From Streptomyces fradiae ATCC 10745 = DSM 40063 (GTDB lineage: Bacteria; Actinomycetota; Actinomycetes; Streptomycetales; Streptomycetaceae): a stretch of 64,000 nt of DNA. The notes under the pieces were generated by a model, which saw only the letters and a program-made list of their open reading frames with translations, made no database searches and was not told the origin of the DNA. The stretch covers positions 2,032,501 to 2,096,500 of the forward strand of contig NZ_CP023696.1 in the NCBI RefSeq assembly GCF_008704425.1. The letters are read 5' to 3'. Positions within the stretch are counted from its first letter, which is position 1, and every line of letters begins with the position of its first letter. Below, one piece after another: positions 54,103 through 62,298 of this stretch. A program made the translations under genes and the position numbers.

Positions 54103-55209
54103 TCAGCCGTCGCTGCGGACGGTGCTCTGCCACTCCTCCAGGATGCGGACGACGTTGTGCGCGGCGCGTCCGTCGCCGTACGGGGTGCCCTTGTCCGCGG
54201 TCGGCGCGGGACGGGTGACCGTGGCGGCCCACTCGCCGGCGGGCAGCGCGTGCGGGTCGGGGACCAGGACGTTCCAGCCGGTGCCGACCGTCTCGACCCA
54301 CTCGGTCTCGGGGCGGATCGTGGTGGTGACGCGCTCCAGCAGGAACGCCTCCTTCTGCAGGCCGCCGGAGTCGGTGACGACACCGGACGAGGCGAGCACG
54401 GCGGCGACGAGGCCGGCGTACGGCAGCGGGCGGCCCACGTGGACGGAGCCCTTCGCCAGCTCGATGCCGTGCTGCTGGGCGCGGGCGACCAGGCGCGGGT
54501 GGGCGAGCAGCGCCACCGGCAGCGGCAGCGCGGCCAGCGAGTCGACGATCGCGGCGAGCCGCTCGGGGTCGTCGGTGTTGTCCGGCCGGTGGATCGTGGC
54601 CAGCAGGAACGGCTGCGCCGGGTCGATGCCCTCGGGCAGCGCGGGCGCCGGGTGCTCGCCCGCGAGGACGGCGTCGCGGATGCGCAGGCAGATGTCGACC
54701 ATGACGTCGCCGGCGAGGACGGCGCGGTCCTTCAGGCCCTCGTCGGCGAGGTGGCGCATGGCCTCCTCGGTCGGGGCGAGCAGCACGTCGGCGCAGTGGT
54801 CGGTGAGGACGCGGTTGTGCTCCTCCGGCATGCGCCGGTTGAAGGAGCGCAGACCCGCCTCCAGGTGCGCGACGGGCAGGTGCATCTTCACCGCGGACAG
54901 GGCGCCCGCGATGGTGGAGTTGGTGTCGCCGTAGACGAGGACCCAGTCCGGCTTCTCGCGCTCCAGGACCGGGTCGAGGGCCGAGAGGACCGAGCCGGTC
55001 TGCACGCCGTGGCTGCCGGAGCCGACCCCGAGGTGGACGTCCGGGTCCGGGATGCCGAGGCCCTGGAAGAAGACGTCCGACAGGTCGGCGTCGTAGTGCT
55101 GCCCGGTGTGCACGATGAAGTGCTCGTGCTCCGTCTCCGCGAAAGCGGCCGCGATGGGCGCGAGCTTCACCAGTTGGGGACGGGCGCCGACGATGCTGAT
55201 GACTTTCAC
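54103..55209 (-). CDS. UDP-GlcNAc-type 2-epimerase (WecB/WbpI family)
   Basis: Non-hydrolysing 2-epimerase family, 368 residues: VGARPQLVKLAPI, TGQHYDADLSDVFF, YGDTNSTIAGALSA, HLEAGLRSFNRRMPEEHNR, and TDSGGLQKEAFLL are all conserved. Members convert UDP-GlcNAc to UDP-ManNAc (WecB) or 2,3-diacetamido-glucuronate to the manno form (WbpI). The sequence does not decide, but the four other Wbp-like genes make the WbpI role attractive here; WecB would be the alternative. Downstream of it lies the GT4-domain operon (gap 185 bp), transcribed in the same direction. Confidence 0.88.
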   Translation of the reverse strand: MKVISIVGARPQLVKLAPIAAAFAETEHEHFIVHTGQHYDADLSDVFFQGLGIPDPDVHLGVGSGSHGVQTGSVLSALDPVLEREKPDWVLVYGDTNSTIAGALSAVKMHLPVAHLEAGLRSFNRRMPEEHNRVLTDHCADVLLAPTEEAMRHLADEGLKDRAVLAGDVMVDICLRIRDAVLAGEHPAPALPEGIDPAQPFLLATIHRPDNTDDPERLAAIVDSLAALPLPVALLAHPRLVARAQQHGIELAKGSVHVGRPLPYAGLVAAVLASSGVVTDSGGLQKEAFLLERVTTTIRPETEWVETVGTGWNVLVPDPHALPAGEWAATVTRPAPTADKGTPYGDGRAAHNVVRILEEWQSTVRSDG

Positions 55210-55257
55210 TGCGCACTCTTCTTCTGGGTCAGGTCGATGAGGGGCAACGCCATCGTA

Positions 55258-55600
55258 TGCCCGGGGGCGCGGTGCTCCGTACCGGGTCCGCGGCGGGCCC
55301 GTACCGGGCCGGTACCGGGTGTGTGCCGGGCCCGTACCGGGGCCGTGCCAGGTCCGTACCGGGGCCTCGCGGGGCCCGCGCGGCGGGCCGGCGGCCGGTC
55401 CGTGCCGGGGTCGCGCCGCGATCGTGCCGGGCCTCGCGGTGGGTTCGTGCCGGGCCTCGCGGTGGGCCGGTGCCGCATCCGTGACGGGTCCGCACCGGGG
55501 CGTGCCGGGGCTGCGCGGTGGGCCCGTGGCCGGGCGGTGCCGGGGCGGTGCCGGGGCCTCGCGGGGGCGGGTGGGCCGCGGACCGGGCCTCCGCGGGGCC
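55258..55600. repeat. Degenerate short-period repeat in intergenic region
   Basis: On the plus strand CCGGG-centred units (GTACCGGG, GTGCCGGG, CTCGCGGGG) recur about every 9-30 bp. The clearest copies are two GTGCCGGGCCTCGCGGTGGG blocks near 55426-55470. It lies between the epimerase and the beta-propeller gene; nothing here looks coding. A -10-like TAGGGT for the next gene lies near 55624. Confidence 0.6.
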
Positions 55601-55695
55601 CTGGCCTCGCGGATGCGAGATGCTAGGGTCGCGCGCGCCTGCGGTGGAGATCACTCGCTCGCGGTCCAGGTACAGGGGAAAGGTCGACGTCAGCC

Positions 55696-56835
55696 ATGGC
55701 GGTCTTGTTCACGCGGAAAGCCAAACGCCGGGCCGGCCGGCCCGTGCCCGCCGAGGAGGCGCCCCTCCCGGTCCTGGACCCGTCGGTGCCCGCGGCCACC
55801 GGCTGGCTGGTGCGCGGCAAGGACGGCCGGCTCACCGCGTACGCCCCCGGCGACGGCGGCGTGCTGCGCTGGACGGAGAAGCGGCCGGGCGGCCCCGACT
55901 GGGCCAGGCCCGAGCTGATCCCGGCGCCGGGCGTGCTGCCGTACGTGGCGGTCGCGCAGGGCGCGGACGGGTACGTCCACCTGGTGGGGCTGCGCCGGGA
56001 GCGGCTCGCGGACGGGCGGACCGGCACGGACGTGGTGTACGCGCTCCAGTACCAGACGGGGCGGCCCGTACGGGACTGGCGGCCCCTGGGCACGCCGTAC
56101 CCCAACGACCCGTCGCTGGCCGGGCAGATAGGCCTGCCGACCGCCGTCGTCGACACGGACGGCTCCCTGAACGTCTTCGTCCGCAACGCGGGCGGCGGGG
56201 TGTGCGCCCGCAGCCAGGCCAAGACGGGCGCGTGGAACGCGTGGGCCGACCTCAAGGGCAGCGGTGTGCACGGCACGGTGTCGGCGGCGCTCGCCGGGGA
56301 CGGCCGGGTGGAGGTGCTGGCGCCCACGTCGGCGGCGGTGCTGCGGTGGGAGCGGGAGAAGCCGGGCGTCCGCTTCGAGCGGGCCGACGACGTGCCGCTG
56401 CGGGCGGCGCCCGACTCGGCGAACGCCGCGGTGACCGGTCCGGACGGGGAGCTGACGCACTTCTGGCACGACGCCGCCGACCGCGCCGTACGGGCCTGGC
56501 GGCCGTCGCCGCCGGGCGGGGCGCGGCTCGGCGACGGGTCGGGCACCGGTCCGGTGGCGGTGGTGCGCACCGTCGTGGACGGGCACGACTGCACGGTGCT
56601 GGCGCACCGGGACGAGGAGACGGGCCGGGCGGCGCTCGCCGCGTACCCGACCGGGGACGAGGACGCCGGGGTGACCTGGACGCTCACCGGGAGCCCCTGC
56701 CTGGGCGCGCCGGCGCTGGCGCTGGACGGGGCCGGCCGGGTCGTCATGGCGGTGATCGGCACGGACGGCGCGCTGTGGACCGCCCGCCAGAAGGCCGAGA
56801 GCGGCCTGGCCCTGGGGGCCTGGACACGGGCCTGA
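55696..56835 (+). CDS. PLL/tectonin-type beta-propeller protein
   Basis: A 379-residue protein without signal peptide or transmembrane helix. Repeating units of about 50 residues include WARPELIPAPG, VYALQYQTGRPVRDWRPLG, NVFVRNAGGGVCARSQ, GAWNAWADLKGSG and LTHFWHDAADRAVRAW; the Trp-containing turns and NVFVRN motif fit the PLL-like lectin propeller. Such propellers bind fucosylated or other sugars. Inside a sugar-polymer cluster it might recognise the nascent glycan, act in a complex with glycosyltransferases, or be exported by an unknown route. The start ATG has a GGGGAAAGG upstream. Confidence 0.75.
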   Translation: MAVLFTRKAKRRAGRPVPAEEAPLPVLDPSVPAATGWLVRGKDGRLTAYAPGDGGVLRWTEKRPGGPDWARPELIPAPGVLPYVAVAQGADGYVHLVGLRRERLADGRTGTDVVYALQYQTGRPVRDWRPLGTPYPNDPSLAGQIGLPTAVVDTDGSLNVFVRNAGGGVCARSQAKTGAWNAWADLKGSGVHGTVSAALAGDGRVEVLAPTSAAVLRWEREKPGVRFERADDVPLRAAPDSANAAVTGPDGELTHFWHDAADRAVRAWRPSPPGGARLGDGSGTGPVAVVRTVVDGHDCTVLAHRDEETGRAALAAYPTGDEDAGVTWTLTGSPCLGAPALALDGAGRVVMAVIGTDGALWTARQKAESGLALGAWTRA

Positions 56836-57287
56836 CCGCCCCCGGCGGCGGGGCGGGCGGCCCTGTGGCCTCGGCGCGGCGGCGCCTCCGGCGTCCGCCC
56901 GCCTCCGCCGCGAGGCCCCGCCCGTGTGCCGGGGCCACCGGCGGCGCGGGACCCTCCCCGTGCGGAGCGCGGCGGGGTCCGGACCCGCGGCCCGGCCCTC
57001 GCGTGGGCGGGGCGGACGGGGCGCGCACCGCGGAGCCGCGCCCCTGTCGGAGCGGAGCCACCCGGCCCGCGGGACCCGGCCCTCGCACGGGTCGGCGCCC
57101 GGCGGGCCTGCGGCGGCCTGACGACGGTTCGGTCCCGAAGGCCGGAACGGGCGCACGGGATTCCGGCGGCCGGGTGCACGGCCGGCCCCGGCGGCCGGGT
57201 GGGCGGACGGCCCGCCCCGGCGGCCGGTTGGGCGGACGGCCGGCCCCGCGGGCGCGGCGCGGCACGCCTCGCCGGGCCGGGCCCCCG
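56836..57287. other. Intergenic, no gene; 29-bp tandem repeat
   Basis: About 450 bp of GC-only composition. A 29-bp unit (CCCCGGCGGCCGGGTGGGCG and nine more bases) occurs twice at 57186-57243, differing at three or fewer sites. It separates converging genes; there is no convincing hairpin terminator apart from general GC complementarity. Confidence 0.6.
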
Positions 57288-58259
57288 TCAGGCCGGGTGG
57301 CGGAGGGTCCAGCCGCGCCAGGCGGACTCGACCATCTCGCGGACGCCGTACCGGGCCGTCCACCCCAGCTCCCGGTGGACGAGGTCCGCGGCGGCGACGA
57401 CCCGCGCAGGGTCGCCCGGCCGCCGGGGGCCGATCTCGGGCGCGACGCCCGTGAGCCCGGTGACCTCCTGGATCACGCGGACCATCTCCCGTACGGAGAC
57501 GCCCTCGCCGCGCCCCACGTTGAGCACGAGCCGCGCGCCCGGGTCGGCGGCGAGCCGCCGCGCCGCCGCGAGGTGGGCGGAGGCGATGTCCGCCACGTGG
57601 ATGTAGTCGCGCACGCACGTCCCGTCCGGCGTCGGGTAGTCGTCGCCGAAGACCAGCGGCGCCCGCCCGGCCGCCAGCCGCTCGAAGACCATCGGCACCA
57701 GGTTGTGGGCGCCGTCGTCGGCCAGCTCGGGAGCGGCGGCGCCCGCCACGTTGAAGTAGCGCAGCGCGGCGGTGGCCATGCCGTGGGCCCGGCCGACCGC
57801 GGCCGTCATCCACTCCCCCGCCAGCTTCGTCTCGCCGTACGGGTTGATCGGCGCGCACGGGGTCCGCTCGGTGACGAGGTCCACGTCGGGCGAGCCGTAC
57901 ACGGCGGCCGACGAGGAGAAGAGCAGGCGGGACACCCCCGCGTCGACGGCGGCGTCGAGGAGGACGCGCATGCCCTCGACGTTCTGCCGGTAGTACAGGA
58001 GCGGATTCGCCACGGACTCGGCGACCTGCTTCTTCGCGGCGATGTGCACGATGCCGGTGACGGCGTGCTCGCGCAGGACGCGGTCGAGGAGGTCCCGGTC
58101 GAGGACCGAGCCCTTCTCCAGCGGGACCCCGGCGGGCAGCCGGTCGGCGCGGCCGCCCGTCATGTCGTCGACGACGACGACGCTCTCGCCCGCCCCGGCC
58201 ATCGCCCGCACCACGTGCGAGCCGATGTATCCGGCGCCTCCGGTGATCAACCAGGACAT
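57288..58259 (-). CDS. galE: UDP-glucose/GlcNAc 4-epimerase
   Basis: A 323-residue NAD-dependent epimerase: TGGAGYIGSHVV, catalytic SSAAVYG and YGETKLAGEW (Tyr141 and Lys145), and RYFNVAGA. It interconverts UDP-Glc/UDP-Gal or the N-acetyl forms. The C-terminal part is slightly short but the domain is complete (GDPARVVAAADLVHRELGW). The ATG is preceded by GGAGG-like GCTGGAGG. It follows the UDP-sugar dehydrogenase after 105 bp and is likely the last gene of that operon, providing a galactose-type building block. Confidence 0.9.
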   Translation of the reverse strand: MSWLITGGAGYIGSHVVRAMAGAGESVVVVDDMTGGRADRLPAGVPLEKGSVLDRDLLDRVLREHAVTGIVHIAAKKQVAESVANPLLYYRQNVEGMRVLLDAAVDAGVSRLLFSSSAAVYGSPDVDLVTERTPCAPINPYGETKLAGEWMTAAVGRAHGMATAALRYFNVAGAAAPELADDGAHNLVPMVFERLAAGRAPLVFGDDYPTPDGTCVRDYIHVADIASAHLAAARRLAADPGARLVLNVGRGEGVSVREMVRVIQEVTGLTGVAPEIGPRRPGDPARVVAAADLVHRELGWTARYGVREMVESAWRGWTLRHPA

Positions 58260-58364
58260 CGTGGAACCTCCAGCAGGTCGGCCCTGCCCCGCCTGGCGGG
58301 GCGGGACAGGGCCTGGGTGTCGGCGGCGCGCCCGGGGCGCCGCGGGACCGCGGTGCGGAGCCGG

Positions 58365-59648
58365 TCAGCCGCCGATGACGACGCGGCGGACGCCCTCCCA
58401 GCGGGCCGGGTCGGTGGTGCGGCGGCCGTCGACCAGGACCTTCACGTCCGGCAGGTCCGAGGCCGCGAGCTCGCGGTACTCGGCGTGGTCGGCCTGGAGG
58501 ATCGCCGCGGTGACCGTCTCGCCCTGGTGCGGGGTGAGGCCGTGGGCGGCCAGCTCCTCGTCGGTGTACATCGGGTCGGAGACGTACGGGACGGCGCCGC
58601 GCGCCTTGAGCGCCTCGACCGTGGGGAAGACGCCGGAGAAGGCGGTCTCCTTGACGCCGCCGCGGTAGGCGGCGCCCAGCACGAGCACGGCCGCGCCCTT
58701 CAGGTCGCCGTAGGCGGCGGCGAGCAGGTCGACGGCGTACTCCGGCATGGCGGCGTTGGCTTCGCGCGCGGAGCGGACGACGGTCGCCTCCGGGTCGTTC
58801 CACAGGTACATCCGCGGGTAGATCGGGATGCAGTGGCCGCCGACGGCGATGCCGGGCTGGTGGATGTGGCTGTAGGGCTGCGAGTTGCAGGCCTCGATGA
58901 CCTTCTTGACGTCGATGTCGTTCTTGTCGGCGAAGCGGGCGAACTGGTTCGCCAGGCCGATGTTGACGTCGCGGTAGGTGGTCTCGGCGAGCTTGGCCAG
59001 CTCGGACGCCTCGGCGGTGCCGAGGTCCCACACGCCGTTCGGCCGGGGCAGGTCGGTGCGCTCGTCGAAGTCGAGGACCTGCTCGTAGAACGCGACGCCG
59101 CGGGCGCCGGACGCCTCGTCGATGCCGCCGACGAGCTTGGGGTAGCGGCGCAGGTCGGCGAAGACGCGGCCGGTGAGGACCCGCTCCGGCGAGAAGACCA
59201 GGTGGAAGTCCTCGCCGGCGGTGAGGCCGGAGCCCTCCTCCAGCATCGGCGCCCAGCGGGTGCGGGTGGTGCCGACGGGCAGCGTGGTCTCGTACGAGAC
59301 GAGGGTGCCGGGCTTGAGGCCCTGGGCGATGGCCCGCGTGGCGGCGTCCATCCACCCGAAGTCCGGGGTGCCCTCGGCGTCCACGAAGAGCGGGACGACC
59401 ACGACGACGGCCTCGGACTGCGCGACGGCGGCGGCGGTGTCGGTGGTGGCGGTGAGCAGTCCGGCGTCGACGGCCTTCTTCAGCTTGACGTCCAGGTCGT
59501 GCTCGCCGGGGAAGGGCTCGGTGCCGGCGTTGACCAGCTCGACGACCTTCTCGTTGACGTCGGCGCCGATGACCTTGTGGCCCTTGTCGGCGAACTGCAC
59601 GGCGAGCGGCAGACCGATCTTGCCGAGCGCGACTACACAGATGTTCAT
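58365..59648 (-). CDS. UDP-N-acetylglucosamine 6-dehydrogenase (WbpA/WecC family)
   Basis: A 427-residue UDP-sugar dehydrogenase of the UDP-HexNAc subgroup. Rossmann start NICVVALGKIGLPLAVQF, SYETTLPVGTTR, FSPERVLTGRV, AETTYRDVNIGLANQF, and the catalytic Cys273 in GGHCIPIYP. The subgroup WecC/WbpA/WbpO carries ISPERV/FSPERV as here. The expected product is UDP-GlcNAcA, the start of the diacetamido-uronic acid route. ATGA overlap with the GT2 gene upstream (59645-59648) shows translational coupling. Confidence 0.92.
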   Translation of the reverse strand: MNICVVALGKIGLPLAVQFADKGHKVIGADVNEKVVELVNAGTEPFPGEHDLDVKLKKAVDAGLLTATTDTAAAVAQSEAVVVVVPLFVDAEGTPDFGWMDAATRAIAQGLKPGTLVSYETTLPVGTTRTRWAPMLEEGSGLTAGEDFHLVFSPERVLTGRVFADLRRYPKLVGGIDEASGARGVAFYEQVLDFDERTDLPRPNGVWDLGTAEASELAKLAETTYRDVNIGLANQFARFADKNDIDVKKVIEACNSQPYSHIHQPGIAVGGHCIPIYPRMYLWNDPEATVVRSAREANAAMPEYAVDLLAAAYGDLKGAAVLVLGAAYRGGVKETAFSGVFPTVEALKARGAVPYVSDPMYTDEELAAHGLTPHQGETVTAAILQADHAEYRELAASDLPDVKVLVDGRRTTDPARWEGVRRVVIGG

Positions 59649-61273
59649 CGGGTCAGTTTCCTCTTCACACGGGACAGGACGCGGCGCAGTCGCCGGGCGC
59701 CGCCGGGCGGGGGGCCCCACAGCGGGGCCGTGGTGATGACGAGCCGCCCCTTGGCGTTGGCGGTGGCGGAGACGCGGTACGGGACCTTCTCGCGCCAGCG
59801 CCGGGCCAGGGGCAGCGGCACCCCCTGGGTCTTGACGGGGATCTCGTACGTCGAGCCTGCCACATCGAGGTAGGCGCGGACGCCGAGCCTGGCCCGGACC
59901 GGGCGGAGCGGGACGCGGGCCCGCAGCACCGTCCCGTCGCCGTCGGCCGTCGGCTCCTGGCCGGACTGGCCGATGGACGGGGGCAGTTCGGTGCCGACGG
60001 GGACGCGCCGGCCGCCGGGCTTGTCGGCGCTCCTGGGCATGGCCCGGTCGGCGAGGCGCACGGTCGCGGACGCGGTGTCGCCGGTGACGGGGACGCGGAC
60101 GGCGAGGCTGACGGCCATGTCGTCGCCGTTCTGCTCCCAGGTGGCGGACACCAGGCCGGTGCCGTCGGCGAGCTGGCCGGGCACGGCCTCGCCGATCACC
60201 TCGTAGAGCCGGTCGGGCAGGCCGAGGGCGGGGTCGCGGAAGCCGGGGTAGCGCACGTACGCGCGGCCGTCCTCCAGCAGCAGCGGCGGCGCGCCGTGCT
60301 CCGCCTCGTCCCGGATGGCGCGGATCAGCGGGTCGACGGCGCCGCGCTGGGCGAGGGCGATCCGCACCCGCCGCCTGACGTCCATCGCGTCGCGCAGCGC
60401 GTCGGTGAAGTACGCGTCGGCCAGCTCCGCGATGCCGGCGCACAGCTCCACCTGGACGGCCCGGTCCAGGGACGGGAAGTCGTCCTGGACGAGCTTGGCC
60501 AGCTCCCAGGTGAAGTGCCGCCTGAAGACGGCGTCCCGCTTCGGGCCGGCCTCGATCAGCTCCGCCGCGTGCTCCATGATCTGGGCGGTGCAGCGCAGCC
60601 GGGAGAGGTGGTCGGCGCGGTAGGTGATGTTCGACGCGTCGCCGCGCTTCACGGCGTAGTAGCAGGTGTAGTCCGCGACGACGGAGATCTTCCGGGCGCG
60701 GACGCACGCCTCGATGGTGAACGGCTGGTCGGAGCCGACCGGCATGTCCTCCGGGAAGCGCAGCTTGTGCTGCTCGACGAGGTCGCGCCGGAACAGCTTG
60801 GTGTTGGCGAGGGTGAAGGGCAGCGCCGAGTCGTACAGGCTGATGTCGGGGTCGCTCTTCTTGAAGAGCGCCTGGTGGACGTAGCGGCCGTTGGTGCCGA
60901 CCATCTTGCCGACGACGACGTCCGAGCCGTGCTCGTCGGCGCACTTCACCATGCGCTCCAGGGCCTCGCGGCCGAGGTGGTCGTCGGAGCCGACGAAGTA
61001 CACGTAGCGGCCGGTGGCCACCTCCAGGGCCCGGTTGCTGGGAGCGGCCGGGCCTCCGGAGTTGGCCTGGTGGAGGACCTTCACGACGCCGGGGTACCGC
61101 TCCGCGAAGCGGTCGAGCTCGGCGCCGCTGTCGTCGGTCGAGCCGTCGTCGACGGCCACGATCTCCAGGCGGCCCTGGCCGATGCTCTGCTTGACGAGCG
61201 AGTTCAGGCACTCCGTCAGGTACGGCATCGTGTTGTAGACCGCCACCACGACGGTGACATCGGGTCTGGTCAA
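59645..61273 (-). CDS. GT2 glycosyltransferase with C-terminal accessory region, TTG start
   Basis: A 542-residue protein. Residues 1-230 are a GT-A domain: TVVVAVYNTMPYLTECLNSL, DDGSTDDSGAELDRF, GSDDHLGREALE (DXD-like) and LFRRDLVEQHKLRFPEDM. The remainder includes helices and, in the last 190 residues, beta-rich segments; it ends with the basic RLRRVLSRVKRKLTR, which suggests membrane association. The best start is TTG at 61273, 11 bp after the stop of the oxidoreductase gene; there is no ATG or GTG before the catalytic core. Translational coupling likely. Sugar and acceptor are unknown; in this operon a UDP-diacetamido-uronic acid is the most likely donor. Confidence 0.85.
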   Translation of the reverse strand: MTRPDVTVVVAVYNTMPYLTECLNSLVKQSIGQGRLEIVAVDDGSTDDSGAELDRFAERYPGVVKVLHQANSGGPAAPSNRALEVATGRYVYFVGSDDHLGREALERMVKCADEHGSDVVVGKMVGTNGRYVHQALFKKSDPDISLYDSALPFTLANTKLFRRDLVEQHKLRFPEDMPVGSDQPFTIEACVRARKISVVADYTCYYAVKRGDASNITYRADHLSRLRCTAQIMEHAAELIEAGPKRDAVFRRHFTWELAKLVQDDFPSLDRAVQVELCAGIAELADAYFTDALRDAMDVRRRVRIALAQRGAVDPLIRAIRDEAEHGAPPLLLEDGRAYVRYPGFRDPALGLPDRLYEVIGEAVPGQLADGTGLVSATWEQNGDDMAVSLAVRVPVTGDTASATVRLADRAMPRSADKPGGRRVPVGTELPPSIGQSGQEPTADGDGTVLRARVPLRPVRARLGVRAYLDVAGSTYEIPVKTQGVPLPLARRWREKVPYRVSATANAKGRLVITTAPLWGPPPGGARRLRRVLSRVKRKLTR

Positions 61274-61284
61274 GGGAGGCAGCC

Positions 61285-62298
61285 CTATCCCCGCGCGGCG
61301 CCGTCGAGACGGACGGTGTCGCCGGTCGCGGCGGACTCCAGGACGGCCGCGGCGACCTCCACCGTGCGCAGGCCCTGCCGCAGCGTGCAGATGTCGTCGG
61401 ACTTGCCGAGGACCGCGTCGCGGAACAGCTCGTGCTCGACCAGCAGCGGCTCGCGCTTCGGGATGGCGTACCGGACCATGTCGCCCTCGGCGACACCGCG
61501 GAAGGCGCGCAGGGCCTCCCACTCGGTGGCGACGGCGGCGTTGGAGTGGAACGTCAGGTCGGCGGTGAGGGTGTCGGCGACGAAGCAGCCGCGCTCGCCG
61601 GTGACGGAGGTGAAGCGCTCCTTGAGCGGGCTCAGCCAGTTCACGAGGTGGCTGACCATCGTCCCGTCGGAGAGCTTGCCGACGGCGGACACCATGTCCT
61701 CGTGCGGGCGGCCCGACTTGGACACCGTGTGCGCGGCGATCGACGTGTACGTCTGGCCGGTGACCCAGCCGGTGAGGTCGATGTCGTGGGTGGCGAGGTC
61801 CTTGACGACGCCGACGTCCGCGATGCGGTGAGGGAAGGGGCCCTGGCGGCGGGTGACGACCTGGTACACGTCGCCCAGCTCACCGGCCTCCAGGCGGGTG
61901 CGCAGCGAGCGCAGCGCCGGGTTGCACCGCTCGATGTGGCCGACACCGGCGACGAGGCCGCGCGACTCGAACGCCTCGACCAGGCGGCGGGCGCCCTCGA
62001 CGGTGTCCGCGACGGGCTTCTCGACGAGCGCGCACACGCCGGCCTCGGCCAGCTTCAGGCCGACCTCCTCGTGGAGGGCGGTCGGGCAGGCGACGACGGC
62101 GTAGTCGACGCCGAGGGCCAGCAGCTCCTCGACGGTGGCGAGGACGGGGGCGCCCTGCGCCCAGCCGTTGGTGTCGCCCATCGGGTCGACGACGCCGACG
62201 AGCTGGACGCCCTCCAGCCCGGCGAGGACGCGGGCGTGGTGGCGGCCCATGGAGCCGAGGCCGACGAGGCCGGCCCGGAGCGTTCCGGTGGCGGTCAC
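61285..62298 (-). CDS. Gfo/Idh/MocA oxidoreductase, probable sugar-nucleotide 3-dehydrogenase (WbpB-like)
   Basis: A 337-residue NAD-dependent enzyme with GLGSMGRHHARVLAGL, the family Lys-Pro motif in ALVEKPVADT, GHIERCNPALRSL, and LATHDIDLTGWV. Such enzymes beside a DegT aminotransferase and a hexapeptide acetyltransferase oxidise C3 of UDP-GlcNAcA before amination. It differs at the N-terminus from the WlbA type that regenerates NAD with 2-oxoglutarate, so the mechanism may differ. The GTG start overlaps the aminotransferase stop (GTGA, 62295-62298). Confidence 0.85.
   Translation of the reverse strand: MTATGTLRAGLVGLGSMGRHHARVLAGLEGVQLVGVVDPMGDTNGWAQGAPVLATVEELLALGVDYAVVACPTALHEEVGLKLAEAGVCALVEKPVADTVEGARRLVEAFESRGLVAGVGHIERCNPALRSLRTRLEAGELGDVYQVVTRRQGPFPHRIADVGVVKDLATHDIDLTGWVTGQTYTSIAAHTVSKSGRPHEDMVSAVGKLSDGTMVSHLVNWLSPLKERFTSVTGERGCFVADTLTADLTFHSNAAVATEWEALRAFRGVAEGDMVRYAIPKREPLLVEHELFRDAVLGKSDDICTLRQGLRTVEVAAAVLESAATGDTVRLDGAARG

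Noticed and set aside
55258..55600. CRISPR-like array
   Set aside because: Units are degenerate, of variable length and with no unique spacers; no cas genes are nearby.
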